A DNA stretch of 6,365 bases from Chlamydiota bacterium (lineage in GTDB: Bacteria > Chlamydiota > Chlamydiia > Chlamydiales > SLFE01): the NCBI GenBank assembly GCA_011065065.1, contig JAAKFL010000113.1, positions 1 through 6,365 on the forward strand. The letters are read 5' to 3'. Made by a program: the position numbers and the translations under genes. Below the pieces are notes generated by a model that was given only the letters and a program-made list of their open reading frames with translations, was not told the DNA's origin and ran no database searches. Positions 1 through 5,759 of the stretch are shown piece by piece (the first letter of the stretch is position 1; every line of letters starts with the position of its first letter).

Positions 1-731
1 GTATTCTCAAGCCCCAAAGATTGCTGAATCGCTTGCGCTGTCGCATAGCATTGCGCCGCATAACAAAAGGCATTTTTCTCATTCAAAGTCTCACAGCAAC
101 GATCGACCTGCAAACAGTAATTATGGCAGTCAGCTTTCCGAAGCTGCCTTTCTGGCAACCCGTGGAAACTAAAGAGAAAATGATCGTATTCTTCGAGTGG
201 ATGCTTTTTGGCATTGAGGCAAAATGTCTCGATCATTTTGGGATCTGTAGGGTAGCTGTTCTCAAATCGAAGATTCGGAATAGTTGGCCAGCGTGACACC
301 ACTCGCATCACTTCCTGATGCACCGATCCAGTAGATGCTGAGGCATATTGAGGAAACAGAGGAAGCACAATGATCTCAGAGACATTCCTGAGTTTATTGA
401 GTCCCAATTCGATTGAAGGGTTCTGGTAGCGCATCGCCAAAACGACTTCGTAGTCGTCTCCCAAAGATTTTTGAAGGAGCGTTTCGACTTGCTTCCCAAA
501 ATGGAGCAATGGAGACCCTGTTTCGCCCCAAATTTCAGAGTAAGATCGCGCGGAATTGCGATATCGTAAGGGAACAATCAACCCCCGAACAAGGCACTGT
601 CGCTTCAACCAAGGAACATCAATGACTCTTTCATCTGTGAGAAATTGAATCAAGTAACGATAGACATCTCGCGGTTTCGGAGAAGCAGGAGTGCCAAGAT
701 TGACAATAAGAACTCCGGTTTTCTTTTTCAT
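1..731 (-). CDS. hemH: Ferrochelatase HemH (5' part, C-terminus beyond window)
   Basis: Ferrochelatase inserts Fe2+ into protoporphyrin IX (or coproporphyrin in some lineages), the last metal-insertion step of heme synthesis. The minus frame is open from ATG at 731 to the left edge, giving 243 codons without a stop. The start MKKKTGVLIVNLGTP is the usual ferrochelatase N-terminus. SEIWGETGSPLL (65-76), VVLAMRYQNPSI (96-107), LPLFPQYASASTGSV (123-137) and SFHGLPER (188-195) are family motifs; His190 matches the metal/porphyrin-binding catalytic His. The family is about 320 residues, so roughly the last 75, including the conserved active-site Glu, lie outside the window. A weak ribosome site (AAGG, 5 nt before ATG) supports the start. 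After the catalytic His comes a cysteine-rich stretch (C202, C206, C212, C213, C223, C228), which recalls the internal [2Fe-2S]-ligand segment of some bacterial ferrochelatases; cluster binding is inferred. It diverges from hemA, the first gene of the same pathway. Confidence 0.96.
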   Translation of the reverse strand, partial: MKKKTGVLIVNLGTPASPKPRDVYRYLIQFLTDERVIDVPWLKRQCLVRGLIVPLRYRNSARSYSEIWGETGSPLLHFGKQVETLLQKSLGDDYEVVLAMRYQNPSIELGLNKLRNVSEIIVLPLFPQYASASTGSVHQEVMRVVSRWPTIPNLRFENSYPTDPKMIETFCLNAKKHPLEEYDHFLFSFHGLPERQLRKADCHNYCLQVDRCCETLNEKNAFCYAAQCYATAQAIQQSLGLEN

Positions 732-767
732 AATGGCCTTAATCGTAATGGAATCGACGCTTTTTGC

Positions 768-812
768 CTAGTACCCAATCCATTTTATTTTGCAAAGTGG
801 ATTGGGTACTAG
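768..812. promoter_or_regulatory. Perfect inverted repeat between hemH and hemA (candidate operator or RNA hairpin)
   Basis: CTAGTACCCAATCCA (768-782) is repeated exactly in inverted orientation at 798-812. Counting T783/G797 as a wobble and three further A-T pairs, an RNA copy would form a 19-bp stem with a 7-nt loop (787-793). No T-tract follows on either strand and both flanking genes start here, so it does not read as a terminator. Its right edge touches the proposed hemA -35 element. Possible roles are a dimeric-repressor operator serving both heme genes, a leader hairpin, or a small palindromic repeat. The repeat is seen directly; the role is inferred. Confidence 0.6.
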
Positions 813-838
813 ATAGAAATTACTGTTTTTTCTATAAG
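810..838 (+). promoter_or_regulatory. Candidate hemA promoter
   Basis: TAGATA (810-815) and TATAAG (833-838) are separated by 17 bp and match the sigma-70-type consensus at 4/6 and 5/6 positions. Transcription would start near 845, leaving a leader of about 17 nt that carries the GGAGG ribosome site at 850-854, 7 nt before the hemA ATG. The -35 box overlaps the last 3 bp of the inverted repeat, so a protein bound there would be expected to interfere with this promoter. This is a consensus match only; an alternative pair, TTGCAA (790-795) with TAGAAA (814-819), is weaker. Confidence 0.35.
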
Positions 839-861
839 GGTTTACTTATGGAGGCGACACT

Positions 862-1869
862 ATGCGTGTTGGGGTGGTAGGAGTTAACCACAAGCAAGCA
901 AGTTTACGGTTACGGGAACTGCTCGCAAAAAAATGTCATAAGTGGTTTGGAGCAAACAGATCGGGATATTCCGTTGAGAAATATATCCTCCTTTCCACAT
1001 GCAATCGGACTGAGATCTACTTCACATCTCGCAACCTCGCGGACACGCACACGCACATTCTCCAAATCATTCGTCAAGAAGTCGACGAAGCGTTTGAACA
1101 GCGCATGTATTCGTTCTTTGGGGAAGACTGCTTTTACCATTTATCTGCCGTCACTGCAGGTCTCGACAGCGCCATCATCTGGGAAACGGAAATTCAAGGC
1201 CAAGTGAAAGCGATTTACGAGGCGACATCGGCTTTGACTGTCCTTCCGAATGAGCTCCATTACCTCTTTCAAAAGTGCCTCAAAAATGGGAAATTACTCA
1301 GAAGCCGTTTTCAAATGGGCCGTGGAATTCCCGATGTAGAACATGCGATACTGGACATGGGGAAACGGTGCTTTTCAGACATTGAAAAGACTCGGATTTT
1401 GTTTGTAGGCGCTTCTGCAATCAATATCAAAATTATGACTCATCTCAAGAACAAGGGGCTTCAAAGCATCACTTTGTGTAATCGGACTGAAAGCCGAGCG
1501 CAGTACCATTCACAGAAGCTATCTATAGACACATTACCATGGGGAGATTTCGCTTCCTGGCAAGAGCACGACTGGATCATTTTTGGAACAAAATCTCCGA
1601 AGCACCTGTTGACTTATGGAGATTTATCCCAAAACGGTAGCCCAAAACTCATCATTGACCTATCAGTCCCCCGCAATGTCGCTCCTACTGTAGACAGGCA
1701 CCCCAATGTGACATTACATAACATTGACCAAGTCCACCAGATGTTAGAGGGGCGCCGAAAACGAATGGAACATTTAGCCACTGAAGCGCAATCATTGCTG
1801 ACAGAGGTGGTCCATCGTCAAGTCAATACCTTCAAAAGAAAGACAAAAGTCATTCCGATTGTGGCTTAA
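862..1869 (+). CDS. hemA: Glutamyl-tRNA reductase (short, chlamydial-type)
   Basis: HemA reduces glutamyl-tRNA(Glu) with NADPH to glutamate-1-semialdehyde, the first committed step of C5-pathway tetrapyrrole synthesis in the cytoplasm. At 335 aa it is about 80 residues shorter than the usual 415-420. The catalytic domain has STCNRTE (45-51) with nucleophile Cys47, and HLSAVTAGLDS (93-103) then ETEIQGQVK (108-116), matching the GLDS...GE...GQVK signature. Trp107 sits where most homologues have Gly. The Rossmann region follows: ILFVGASAIN (179-188) replaces the canonical GxGxxG with GASAIN, then LCNRTESRA (205-213) and DLSVPRNVAP (266-275). The long connecting helix (about 285-325) ends in VIPIVA, so the C-terminal dimerisation domain is nearly absent. 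From memory, Chlamydiaceae HemA is similarly short with a degenerate nucleotide loop, so this looks like a lineage trait and not a frameshift. GGAGG at 850-854, 7 nt upstream, supports the start. No terminator is seen. Confidence 0.94.
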   Translation: MRVGVVGVNHKQASLRLRELLAKKCHKWFGANRSGYSVEKYILLSTCNRTEIYFTSRNLADTHTHILQIIRQEVDEAFEQRMYSFFGEDCFYHLSAVTAGLDSAIIWETEIQGQVKAIYEATSALTVLPNELHYLFQKCLKNGKLLRSRFQMGRGIPDVEHAILDMGKRCFSDIEKTRILFVGASAINIKIMTHLKNKGLQSITLCNRTESRAQYHSQKLSIDTLPWGDFASWQEHDWIIFGTKSPKHLLTYGDLSQNGSPKLIIDLSVPRNVAPTVDRHPNVTLHNIDQVHQMLEGRRKRMEHLATEAQSLLTEVVHRQVNTFKRKTKVIPIVA

Positions 1870-1875
1870 AGTGAT

Positions 1876-2223
1876 AAGCCAGTTCTTGGAGAGGCGATTG
1901 CAAAAAGACGAGAAAACTGATAATTAAGGAAAAATTTGGAGTAAATCGATTATTCGATTTCTTCATTTTACCCAATTAATTTGGCACAAACCATGTTTTA
2001 TATCAAGAATTCTTAGTACATTCTTGCGATAGCAATTTTACTTTCCAAAATGACTTATGAATTTGAAGTTTGCTGTCGCAAAATAAAAGCCGTGTCGATG
2101 AGATAAAAAGGTTTCTTATTCACTACTACCTTTGAAAAATGAAGAAATCGAAGAATCGATTTACTCCAAATTGCTACGCAAAAAATATCGTCTTTTTGCA
2201 ATCGCCTCTCCAAAAACTGACTT
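1876..2223. repeat. 348-bp imperfect palindromic element (MITE-like)
   Basis: The hemA-OMP gap has no gene; most of it is one large inverted repeat. The outer arms 1876-1911 and 2188-2223 are 36 nt with 2 mismatches; the inner 26 nt (1886-1911 against 2188-2213) are perfect. After a diverged spacer, arms 1933-1969 and 2136-2172 pair over 37 nt with one mismatch (A1952). Closer in, 1988-2005 against 2099-2114 match with small gaps, and TTGCGATAGCAA (2024-2035) faces TTGCTGTCGCAA (2070-2081) with one mismatch. The element is therefore nearly self-complementary end to end, as in non-autonomous MITEs with long terminal repeats. It encodes no protein of note. TTAAA occurs just outside both ends (1866-1870, which includes the hemA stop, and 2223-2227), but this is too short to be a convincing target duplication. 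A structured RNA or a barrier between hemA and the next gene are alternatives. Confidence 0.65.
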
Positions 2224-2242
2224 TAAATCTCAATCCTGTACT

Positions 2243-2274
2243 TAAAACATCAAAAATGTAAAATATATGTTTTA
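2243..2274 (+). promoter_or_regulatory. AT-rich leader with 8-bp dyad upstream of the outer-membrane protein gene
   Basis: TAAAACAT (2243-2250) and ATGTTTTA (2267-2274) form a perfect 8-bp inverted repeat with a 16-nt spacer. Between and within them lie -10-like hexamers (TAAAAT 2259-2264, TATATG 2264-2269) with only poor -35 matches. The layout suits a promoter with an overlapping operator for the gene at 2295, but the surrounding sequence is strongly AT-rich, so chance is a real possibility. The ribosome site GGAG at 2284-2287, 7 nt before ATG, is clear. Confidence 0.3.
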
Positions 2275-2294
2275 TTTTATATTGGAGAAATCTC

Positions 2295-3341
2295 ATGTCA
2301 CGCGTTTTAAGTCTTTTTGCTTTATTTTTCTTGAGTACATCGCTTTTTGCTGATTACTGTGTCGATGACCCTTGCTCCTGTTCGACGGAAATTGCTGTCG
2401 ACTTTTTATGGTGGGACGTTATGGGAGACCAGATCTATTACGGGATCGTAATCGAGGGAATACGTGACACTACACCCGATCCAACTGTTGAAAATCTTTC
2501 AGAAAGGTTATTACAATTTAACCCAGATTGGAGTCCAGGAGTCAGAGTTCATCTTATTCATAATTTGCAATGCCAGGACCTAGCTCTTTTTGCATCTTGG
2601 ACCTGGTATGAAACAGAAAATACACAAAATACCAGATTAATCTTATCCTCAGATCCCGATGCATTTTTAAGTTTTAATTCAGTTTTTATTGGAGGAGTAG
2701 GAGCACAAGGGATATTAGAATTCGAAACTGGAGACATTGATGCTCACTATTATTTCAAGTTAAATCGTGTTGACATTGGCTTTTTAAAGAGTTGTTGTCT
2801 TTGTTGCGATCTTCAATTTAGCCCATTTGCTGCATTCACTTATATCCACACTGACGAAAATTTAACGTTAGTCACAGACTTTGATAACCAAACCTCCTCT
2901 TTCTTCAAGCGAAATAATTATCGAAATCATACATCCTTTGATGGATATGGAATAAAACTTGGGTTAGCTGCAGATTGGTCCTTCTGTCAGTGCTTCTCAT
3001 TCTATTCAGCAGCCAGCTTAACAGGTGCTTGGGGGTGTTATGAAAACGATACTCGAAACATTGAAAATGAAGGTGGGACAATAGCAGATATTGACATAGA
3101 TGTGACTTTCAAACACGATGACTGGAGGGGAAGGTTATATTCTCAACTTCAACTAGGTGTCAAGTATACCGCATGTCTTTGTCGGTGCCCTGTTTTTGCC
3201 ATGGTCGGTTGGGAACATCAGATGTTTTTTAATCAGACCAACTGGTCTGTATTCAGCGGAGAGTTTGCGACTCCATCAACATTGCCAGTTGGGGACTTAA
3301 CTTTACAAGGACTCGTGGTCAGAGCAGGATTTTCATTCTAA
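2295..3341 (+). CDS. Cysteine-rich outer-membrane beta-barrel protein (MOMP-like / Lpg1974-like family)
   Basis: This is probably a pore-forming barrel of the outer membrane. Of 348 aa, residues 1-19 form a Sec signal peptide (MSRVLSLFALFFLSTSLFA) with cleavage expected before Asp20. The mature part alternates hydrophobic and aromatic residues as in beta-strands and ends in AGFSF, a terminal Phe typical of BAM substrates. VDFLWWDV (35-42) near the N-terminus, WSPGVRV (79-85) and SWTWYET (101-107) resemble the Lpg1974-like/MOMP-like proteins that are common in chlamydia-like bacteria and Legionella; this assignment is from pattern memory. The mature chain has 14 cysteines: 22, 27, 29, 93, 167, 168, 170, 171, 231, 233, 248, 294, 296, 298. 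Most fall in short CxC-type clusters between predicted strands, consistent with the disulphide-crosslinked chlamydial envelope. GGAG at 2284-2287 supports the start. The gene is more AT-rich than hemA to judge by eye. It is monocistronic and convergent with asnS. Confidence 0.75.
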   Translation: MSRVLSLFALFFLSTSLFADYCVDDPCSCSTEIAVDFLWWDVMGDQIYYGIVIEGIRDTTPDPTVENLSERLLQFNPDWSPGVRVHLIHNLQCQDLALFASWTWYETENTQNTRLILSSDPDAFLSFNSVFIGGVGAQGILEFETGDIDAHYYFKLNRVDIGFLKSCCLCCDLQFSPFAAFTYIHTDENLTLVTDFDNQTSSFFKRNNYRNHTSFDGYGIKLGLAADWSFCQCFSFYSAASLTGAWGCYENDTRNIENEGGTIADIDIDVTFKHDDWRGRLYSQLQLGVKYTACLCRCPVFAMVGWEHQMFFNQTNWSVFSGEFATPSTLPVGDLTLQGLVVRAGFSF

Positions 3342-3355
3342 GTGATTTTAAATAA

Positions 3356-3391
3356 CATCCTGTTAATCTTAAATATCCTATTCATCCTGTT
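3356..3391. repeat. Degenerate 9-nt tandem repeats between convergent genes
   Basis: The gap between the outer-membrane protein stop and the asnS stop contains four consecutive 9-nt units: CATCCTGTT, AATCTTAAA, TATCCTATT, CATCCTGTT, with ATCYT as the core. The first and last units are identical. A T-run follows (3390-3395), but no stable hairpin precedes it, so it is not a standard terminator. A similar pair of 9-nt units occurs at 5739-5756. ATCCTGT-type repeats of this period are, as I recall, widespread in bacterial intergenic DNA; their function is unknown to me. Confidence 0.5.
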
Positions 3392-3401
3392 TTTTAGTCG
3401 G

Positions 3402-4805
3402 TTAAAACTCGGCTTTGCCCGGCGTTCTTGGAAACGGAATCACATCCCGAATGTTGTCCATTCCGGTCACATACTGAATCAATCGCTCAAACCCAACTCC
3501 AAAGCCAGCATGGGGAACTGATCCGTACTTTCTCAATTCCAAGTACCACCAGTAATCATCTTTATTCAAGCCGGCTTCGTCTATCTTCCTTTCTAAAACA
3601 TCAAGACGATCTTCCCTTTGACTTCCTCCGATAATCTCCCCAACCCCAGGAACCAAAACATCCAGGCAGGCCACGGTCTTTTCGTCGGCATTCTGTTTCA
3701 TGTAAAAAGGCTTAATGTCCCTAGGGTAATCAGTGAGAATCACAGGCTTCCCAAAAAATTCTTCAGCTAAATAGCGCTCATGCTCCGATTGCAAATCCAA
3801 GCCCCATTTCACTGGGAACTCAAATTTTTTAGTCGATTTCTCCAATATCCGAATGGCATATGAGTATGTCGACCGCTCAAACGGAGTCTCCACCACATGT
3901 TTTAACTTTTCCAAACATCCTTTTGCTATGAACTTATCAAAAAACGCCATGTCCTCTTCGCAATGATCCAGAACATACTTCAGAACATATTTCAAAAACT
4001 CTTCTGCCAAGTCCATATCATCATTGATGTCAGCAAATGCCATTTCAGGCTCAATCATCCAAAACTCTGCCAGGTGCCGGGATGTATTGGAATTCTCCGC
4101 TCGGAATGTCGGGCCAAAAGTATAGACGTCTGAAAGAGACAAGGCATAAATTTCCGCATTCAATTGTCCCGAAACTGTTAAATACGAAGATTGGCCAAAG
4201 AAATCTTGGCTATAGTCTATCTTTCCCTCTTCTGTTTTGGGTAAATCTTCCAAATCCAGTGTCGACACACGAAACAGCTCGCCAGCTCCTTCACAGTCTG
4301 ACCCAGTAATAATCGGAGTACTCACCCAAACAAACCCCTTCTCTTGGAAAAACAGATGGGTAGCCATCGCCAAAGCATGACGAACACGTGAGATCGCCCC
4401 GATGGTATTGGTTCGAGGTCTCAAATGAGCAATGGTCCGTAAGAATTCAAAGGTGTGACGTTTTTTCTGAAGAGGATAAGTTTCCGGATCAGAAGTTCCA
4501 ATCAACTCTATGGTCTTCGCTTGAATTTCCACTTTCTGTCCCTTGGCCGGGCTTTCCACAACTTTTCCTGTGGCCACCACAGATGCACCAGTAGAAATTT
4601 GACCAACTATATTATGGTAATCCGGCACAGATTGATCGACCACAACTTGAAGATTGCCTAATGTGGATCCATCATTGATCTCAACAAAACTGAATGTCTT
4701 TTGATTCCGGATCGTTTTCACCCAACCCTTGACGGTCACCTCTTGCTCCAAGATGGATGCAATGCCACCCGGAGGATTCTTCACATTTTTAATTCTTACA
4801 CGCAT
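3402..4805 (-). CDS. asnS: Asparaginyl-tRNA synthetase
   Basis: AsnRS activates asparagine with ATP and charges tRNA(Asn) in the cytoplasm; it is a class IIb synthetase. The 467 aa match the usual bacterial length of about 466. The N-terminal OB-fold anticodon-binding domain spans about 20-105 (VTVKGWVKTIRNQKTFSFVE, 23-42). Motif 1 lies around FLRTIAHLRPRTN to STPIIT (121-167), motif 2 is FRAENSNTSRHLAEFWMIEP (234-253), and motif 3 is GFGVGFERL (434-442) with ATP-binding Arg440. GEIIGGSQRE (389-398) is also conserved. The class IIb insertion and the motif 2 sequence fit AsnRS better than AspRS, whose motif 2 region and length differ. The start is fixed by AAGGA 5-6 nt upstream inside the end of nfo; the first 10 nt overlap nfo (ATGCGTGTAA), so translational coupling is likely. 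Its presence implies direct Asn-tRNA charging, unlike Chlamydia trachomatis, which uses amidotransferase GatCAB. Confidence 0.97.
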   Translation of the reverse strand: MRVRIKNVKNPPGGIASILEQEVTVKGWVKTIRNQKTFSFVEINDGSTLGNLQVVVDQSVPDYHNIVGQISTGASVVATGKVVESPAKGQKVEIQAKTIELIGTSDPETYPLQKKRHTFEFLRTIAHLRPRTNTIGAISRVRHALAMATHLFFQEKGFVWVSTPIITGSDCEGAGELFRVSTLDLEDLPKTEEGKIDYSQDFFGQSSYLTVSGQLNAEIYALSLSDVYTFGPTFRAENSNTSRHLAEFWMIEPEMAFADINDDMDLAEEFLKYVLKYVLDHCEEDMAFFDKFIAKGCLEKLKHVVETPFERSTYSYAIRILEKSTKKFEFPVKWGLDLQSEHERYLAEEFFGKPVILTDYPRDIKPFYMKQNADEKTVACLDVLVPGVGEIIGGSQREDRLDVLERKIDEAGLNKDDYWWYLELRKYGSVPHAGFGVGFERLIQYVTGMDNIRDVIPFPRTPGKAEF

Positions 4806-5665
4806 GATTTTCCTTTTGCTAACTCAAGTAATAAAGCGATTTCATCCACCCACCTCGCCGGTCCACCCGGAGTCTCCAAATACTTCGGTAGATGCCTGGT
4901 TTTTGGATGATTCATCAAAACACGAAAACATTCTAAACCAATTTCACCCTCACCAATCTGCTCATGACGATCAACACGCGATCCCAGCCCTTTCTTGGAA
5001 TCATTCAAATGAAAAGCTTTTAAAAATTCGATTCCCACTTGCTCATCAAACTCTTTGAGTGTTTTCTCCCATCCCTCTTCAGTTCGAATGTCATATCCTG
5101 CCGCAAACGAATGACACGTATCAATACAGACTCCCACGGGCAAGCGATCTTTCACTTTGTCAACGATATACCCCAGCTCCTCAAACAAATACCCTACAGT
5201 CGACCCTTGGCCTGCGGTACTTTCAAGGATCAGCATGGTTGGCCCCTTAGAAACCAGATCTTCACATTCCAATAAACTCTCGACAATCCGATCAAGACAT
5301 TGCTGGCGATCTTCTTTTAGCGCCGCACCAGGATGAAAATTCATATAGGTAATTCCCAAAAGATGACAACGCTTGATTTCCTCCTGAAAAGCCCGACGAC
5401 TTTTTTCCAACACTTCTGGATTCGGAGCCCCCAAGTTAATCAAATAACTATCGTGACTCATAATTTTTTCTATTCCTGTCTCTTCAAGAGTCTGCGCCCA
5501 AAGATCTAACTCCTTCTGGGTATATTCCTTTCCCTTCCACTGCTTCTGATTACTGGTAAACAACTGAATGGTCGTCGCCCCAATCTTTTGCCCTTCCAAT
5601 AGGGCATTGAAAACACCCCCCGCTGCAGACGTGTGGGCTCCGATCAGCAACTTTTCTTGTTCCAT
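4796..5665 (-). CDS. nfo: Endonuclease IV (AP endonuclease)
   Basis: Nfo cleaves the backbone 5' of abasic sites and removes 3' blocking groups in base excision repair; it is a TIM barrel with three zinc ions. From the start chosen here the protein has 289 aa, close to the usual 280-285, and begins MEQEKLLIGAHTSAAGG like other family members. All nine metal ligands are visible: His71, His111, Glu148 (LESTAGQG), Asp182 and His185 (IDTCHSFAAGYD), His219 (HLNDSK), Asp232 and His234 (VDRHEQIGEG) and Glu264 (LETPGG). An in-frame ATG at 5695 would add 10 residues (MISSYNRMNS) that are not expected in the family and has no ribosome site; ATG at 5674 has AGG directly abutting. ATG at 5665 has AGGA 8 nt upstream, so it is preferred. 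The stop codon lies inside asnS (10-nt overlap), marking a two-gene transcription unit. Confidence 0.96.
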   Translation of the reverse strand: MEQEKLLIGAHTSAAGGVFNALLEGQKIGATTIQLFTSNQKQWKGKEYTQKELDLWAQTLEETGIEKIMSHDSYLINLGAPNPEVLEKSRRAFQEEIKRCHLLGITYMNFHPGAALKEDRQQCLDRIVESLLECEDLVSKGPTMLILESTAGQGSTVGYLFEELGYIVDKVKDRLPVGVCIDTCHSFAAGYDIRTEEGWEKTLKEFDEQVGIEFLKAFHLNDSKKGLGSRVDRHEQIGEGEIGLECFRVLMNHPKTRHLPKYLETPGGPARWVDEIALLLELAKGKSCV

Positions 5666-5673
5666 AGAATTCA

Positions 5674-5677
5674 TCCT
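5674..5677 (-). promoter_or_regulatory. Ribosome binding site deciding the nfo start
   Basis: AGGA on the minus strand lies 8 nt before ATG 5665-5663. No purine-rich site precedes the upstream in-frame ATG at 5695-5693, where the sequence is T-rich. This favours the shorter protein, which also matches the conserved N-terminus of the family. Confidence 0.55.
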
Positions 5678-5738
5678 ATTATAAGAGGATATCATATAAG
5701 AAAACTTGAATAAAATCAGTAATTTTCCCTAAAAAAAC

Positions 5739-5756
5739 ATCCTGTCCATTCTAGTA
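5739..5756. repeat. Two 9-nt repeat units next to the large inverted repeat
   Basis: CATCCTGTC (5739-5747) and CATTCTAGT (5748-5756) continue the same 9-nt period as the CATCCTGTT units at 3356-3391; ACATCCTGT is shared exactly by both loci (3355-3363 and 5738-5746). They directly precede the left arm of the inverted repeat at 5760, suggesting a composite repeat module. Confidence 0.4.
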
Positions 5757-5759
5757 GAC

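Noticed and set aside
21..625. Open frames on the plus strand and in another minus frame across 21-625
   Set aside because: They lie opposite or out of frame with hemH, whose motifs are unmistakable, and show no family features.
1970..2135. Central part of the 348-bp palindrome checked for a small gene or tRNA
   Set aside because: No frame with a ribosome site and start of useful length, and no tRNA cloverleaf; its complementarity is explained by the palindrome.
1866..2227. TTAAA at both ends of the 348-bp element as a target-site duplication
   Set aside because: Five A/T bases in AT-rich DNA are not significant, and they do not coincide exactly with the ends of the pairing.
3234..3249. CAGACCA-AC-TGGTCTG palindrome near the end of the outer-membrane protein gene
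   Set aside because: Seven-bp arms with a 2-nt centre inside coding sequence; short enough to be chance and with no nearby gene start to regulate.
3390..3415. Possible terminator between the outer-membrane protein gene and asnS
   Set aside because: A T-run exists, but on the plus strand it precedes the weak stem (3396-3414) and does not follow it; on the minus strand the stem is followed by A residues. The stem also has G-U pairs and overlaps the asnS stop.
5678..5683. Perfect TATAAT on the minus strand just upstream of nfo
   Set aside because: Transcription would begin about 6 nt before the chosen ATG and exclude its ribosome site, and no acceptable -35 box is found at 16-19 bp; probably chance in AT-rich DNA.
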